The notes below the pieces were generated by a model. It did not search any database, had not been told where the DNA came from, and saw nothing but the letters and a program-made list of their open reading frames with translations. A stretch of 6,713 nucleotides of DNA. Origin: Candidatus Fermentibacterota bacterium. GTDB lineage: Bacteria; JAFGKV01. A program made the position numbers and the translations under genes. The stretch lies in assembly GCA_016928395.1 (NCBI GenBank), contig JAFGKV010000027.1, forward strand, positions 1 to 6,713. The letters are read 5' to 3'. Shown here piece by piece: positions 6,117 through 6,713 of the stretch (positions are counted from its first letter, which is position 1; every line of letters begins with the position of its first letter).

Positions 6117-6529
6117 CAGGCTACTGGTTGGTCAACACGAACGAGAGGCATCGGCCAGACACGAAGGCGCACATGCTCGCCAACAGGTGCGTGTGCGCCC
6201 AGTACGACCCCAAGGTTGACATCGATCGAATCTCCGCAGGCGATGTCGTCTTCATCTATGAGAACGTCGTGGGCATCATCGGCTACGGCATCGCAGATGG
6301 CCGAATCATCATCAGAGACTACAAAGGGGAGCGGAACGAACAGCACGAGATGCGCCTCGACCAGTTCGAGGTTCTCCCGCAACCGATCACCCCTTCACAG
6401 ATCAGCGCGATCTCCTGGAATCTCGATAGAGCAGGGGTCTTTTACGCCCGCACCGTCGTCCCCTTGCGCGATCTTGCGGGCGCCGAACTGTACCGCATCG
6501 CCAAGGAGCTGATACGATCGGGCGACTGA
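6113..6529 (+). CDS. EVE/PUA-like domain protein, possible modified-base reader
   Basis: The 138-aa protein begins YWLVNTN and has the segment ISAGDVVFIYENVVGIIGYGIADGRI (residues 40-64), the strand-turn-strand pattern of small PUA-superfamily barrels (EVE, ASCH and relatives). EVE-type domains bind nucleic acids and in known cases read modified cytosines; they are often coupled to restriction enzymes or to ATPases. No enzyme motif is seen. The start ATG 6113 overlaps the previous stop as ATGA and has AGAGGAGG just upstream, so expression is coupled to the 617-aa protein. It is the last gene before the terminal repeat. I infer that it supplies target recognition for its neighbour. The fold assignment is moderate and the modified-base role is inference. 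Confidence 0.75.
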   Translation: MTGYWLVNTNERHRPDTKAHMLANRCVCAQYDPKVDIDRISAGDVVFIYENVVGIIGYGIADGRIIIRDYKGERNEQHEMRLDQFEVLPQPITPSQISAISWNLDRAGVFYARTVVPLRDLAGAELYRIAKELIRSGD

Positions 6530-6608
6530 CCGCTGAAGACGCCAGACCAACACGGATCATCAGCGCATGGAGGTACAACCCTATGACCATTCTGCGCGGA
6601 GCACCTGG

Positions 6609-6647
6609 GGGACGTTGGTGCAGAAAGCGGCTCCTAGGGACGTTGGT
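6609..6647 (+). repeat. Direct repeat of GGGACGTTGGT, two copies 28 bp apart
   Basis: GGGACGTTGGT occurs at 6609-6619 and 6637-6647. The second copy continues as AAAATG and joins E2. The 11-mer is the inverse complement of ACCAACGTCCC at the outer edge of both E1 copies. Repeated short sites near an end are typical of transposase-binding ends. Confidence 0.75.
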
Positions 6648-6713
6648 AAAATGTCAACTTCCGGGGTGTTGCAGGCGCCGGTTTCGAAGTTGCCGAACGA
6701 GAGTCTGCGCTGC
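6633..6713 (+). repeat. Repeat E2, copy C (left end of an element continuing past the window)
   Basis: It begins at about CCTAGGGACG and runs to the last base. The part at 6655-6712 matches 2519-2576 at 48 of 58 positions without gaps. Its left edge is the inverted counterpart of the E1 right edge (17 bp perfect against copies A and B). CAACTT (6655-6660) and AAGTTG (6687-6692) again bracket GGCGCC. The element body, if any, lies outside the window. Confidence 0.75.

Noticed and set aside
6601-6621. GCACC...GGTGC hairpin as terminator after the EVE-like gene
   Set aside because: A five-pair stem with an 11-base loop and no T-run is too weak.

Overview
The window is GC-rich bacterial DNA with purine-rich ribosome binding sites, GTG as well as ATG starts, and genes that overlap by a few bases. 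This fits an actinobacterium or another high-GC lineage, but nothing here identifies the organism. All six protein genes lie on the plus strand. Their make-up (HNH nuclease, HIT protein, DUF429, the C-terminal half of a type III restriction enzyme, a large unrecognised protein and a PUA/EVE-like protein) is that of an accessory, defence-type region rather than core chromosome.

Layout. Bases 1-92 hold one copy of a composite repeat, called E1 here: a palindrome, 26 unconserved bases, then a 26-bp block ending in ACCAACGTCCC. Bases 184-2484 are a tight three-gene unit: an HNH endonuclease-like protein (379 aa), a HIT-family protein and a DUF429 protein, with overlaps of 4 and 23 bases. Bases 2497-2927 carry no intact gene. 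They begin with a second repeat type, E2, pass through an 88-base pyrimidine-rich tract with a promoter-like sequence and a broken small reading frame, and end with a second E1 that contains a perfect 13-bp-arm palindrome. Bases 2941-4248 encode the C-terminal half of a type III restriction Res subunit, nuclease domain included, without its helicase half. It is followed 14 bases later by a 617-aa unrecognised protein with a PD-(D/E)XK-like motif near its C-terminus, and then, by ATGA overlap, by a 138-aa EVE/PUA-like protein. The window ends inside a second E2 copy.

The main observation is how the repeats are arranged. The outer edge of E1 (ACCAACGTCCC) and the outer edge of the last E2 (GGGACGTTGGT) are inverse complements, so E2...E1 looks like the left and right ends of one element with terminal inverted repeats. 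One small copy (about 430 bp, no transposase) lies between the two gene units. Another copy's right end opens the window and a third copy's left end closes it. The two gene units are therefore held between copies of one element family, and the truncation point of the Res gene falls within about 15 bases of an E1 edge. The simplest reading is transposition and deletion by an insertion-sequence family and its non-autonomous derivative. A cassette-like system with repeated joints is a more speculative reading.

How the genes may work together: HNH, HIT and DUF429 are co-transcribed and may form a nuclease/nucleotide-processing unit. The Res fragment cannot work as a normal type III enzyme without its helicase and Mod subunit, but the two genes behind it are intact and are candidates for a modified-DNA sensing and cutting pair. 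These functional links are inference.
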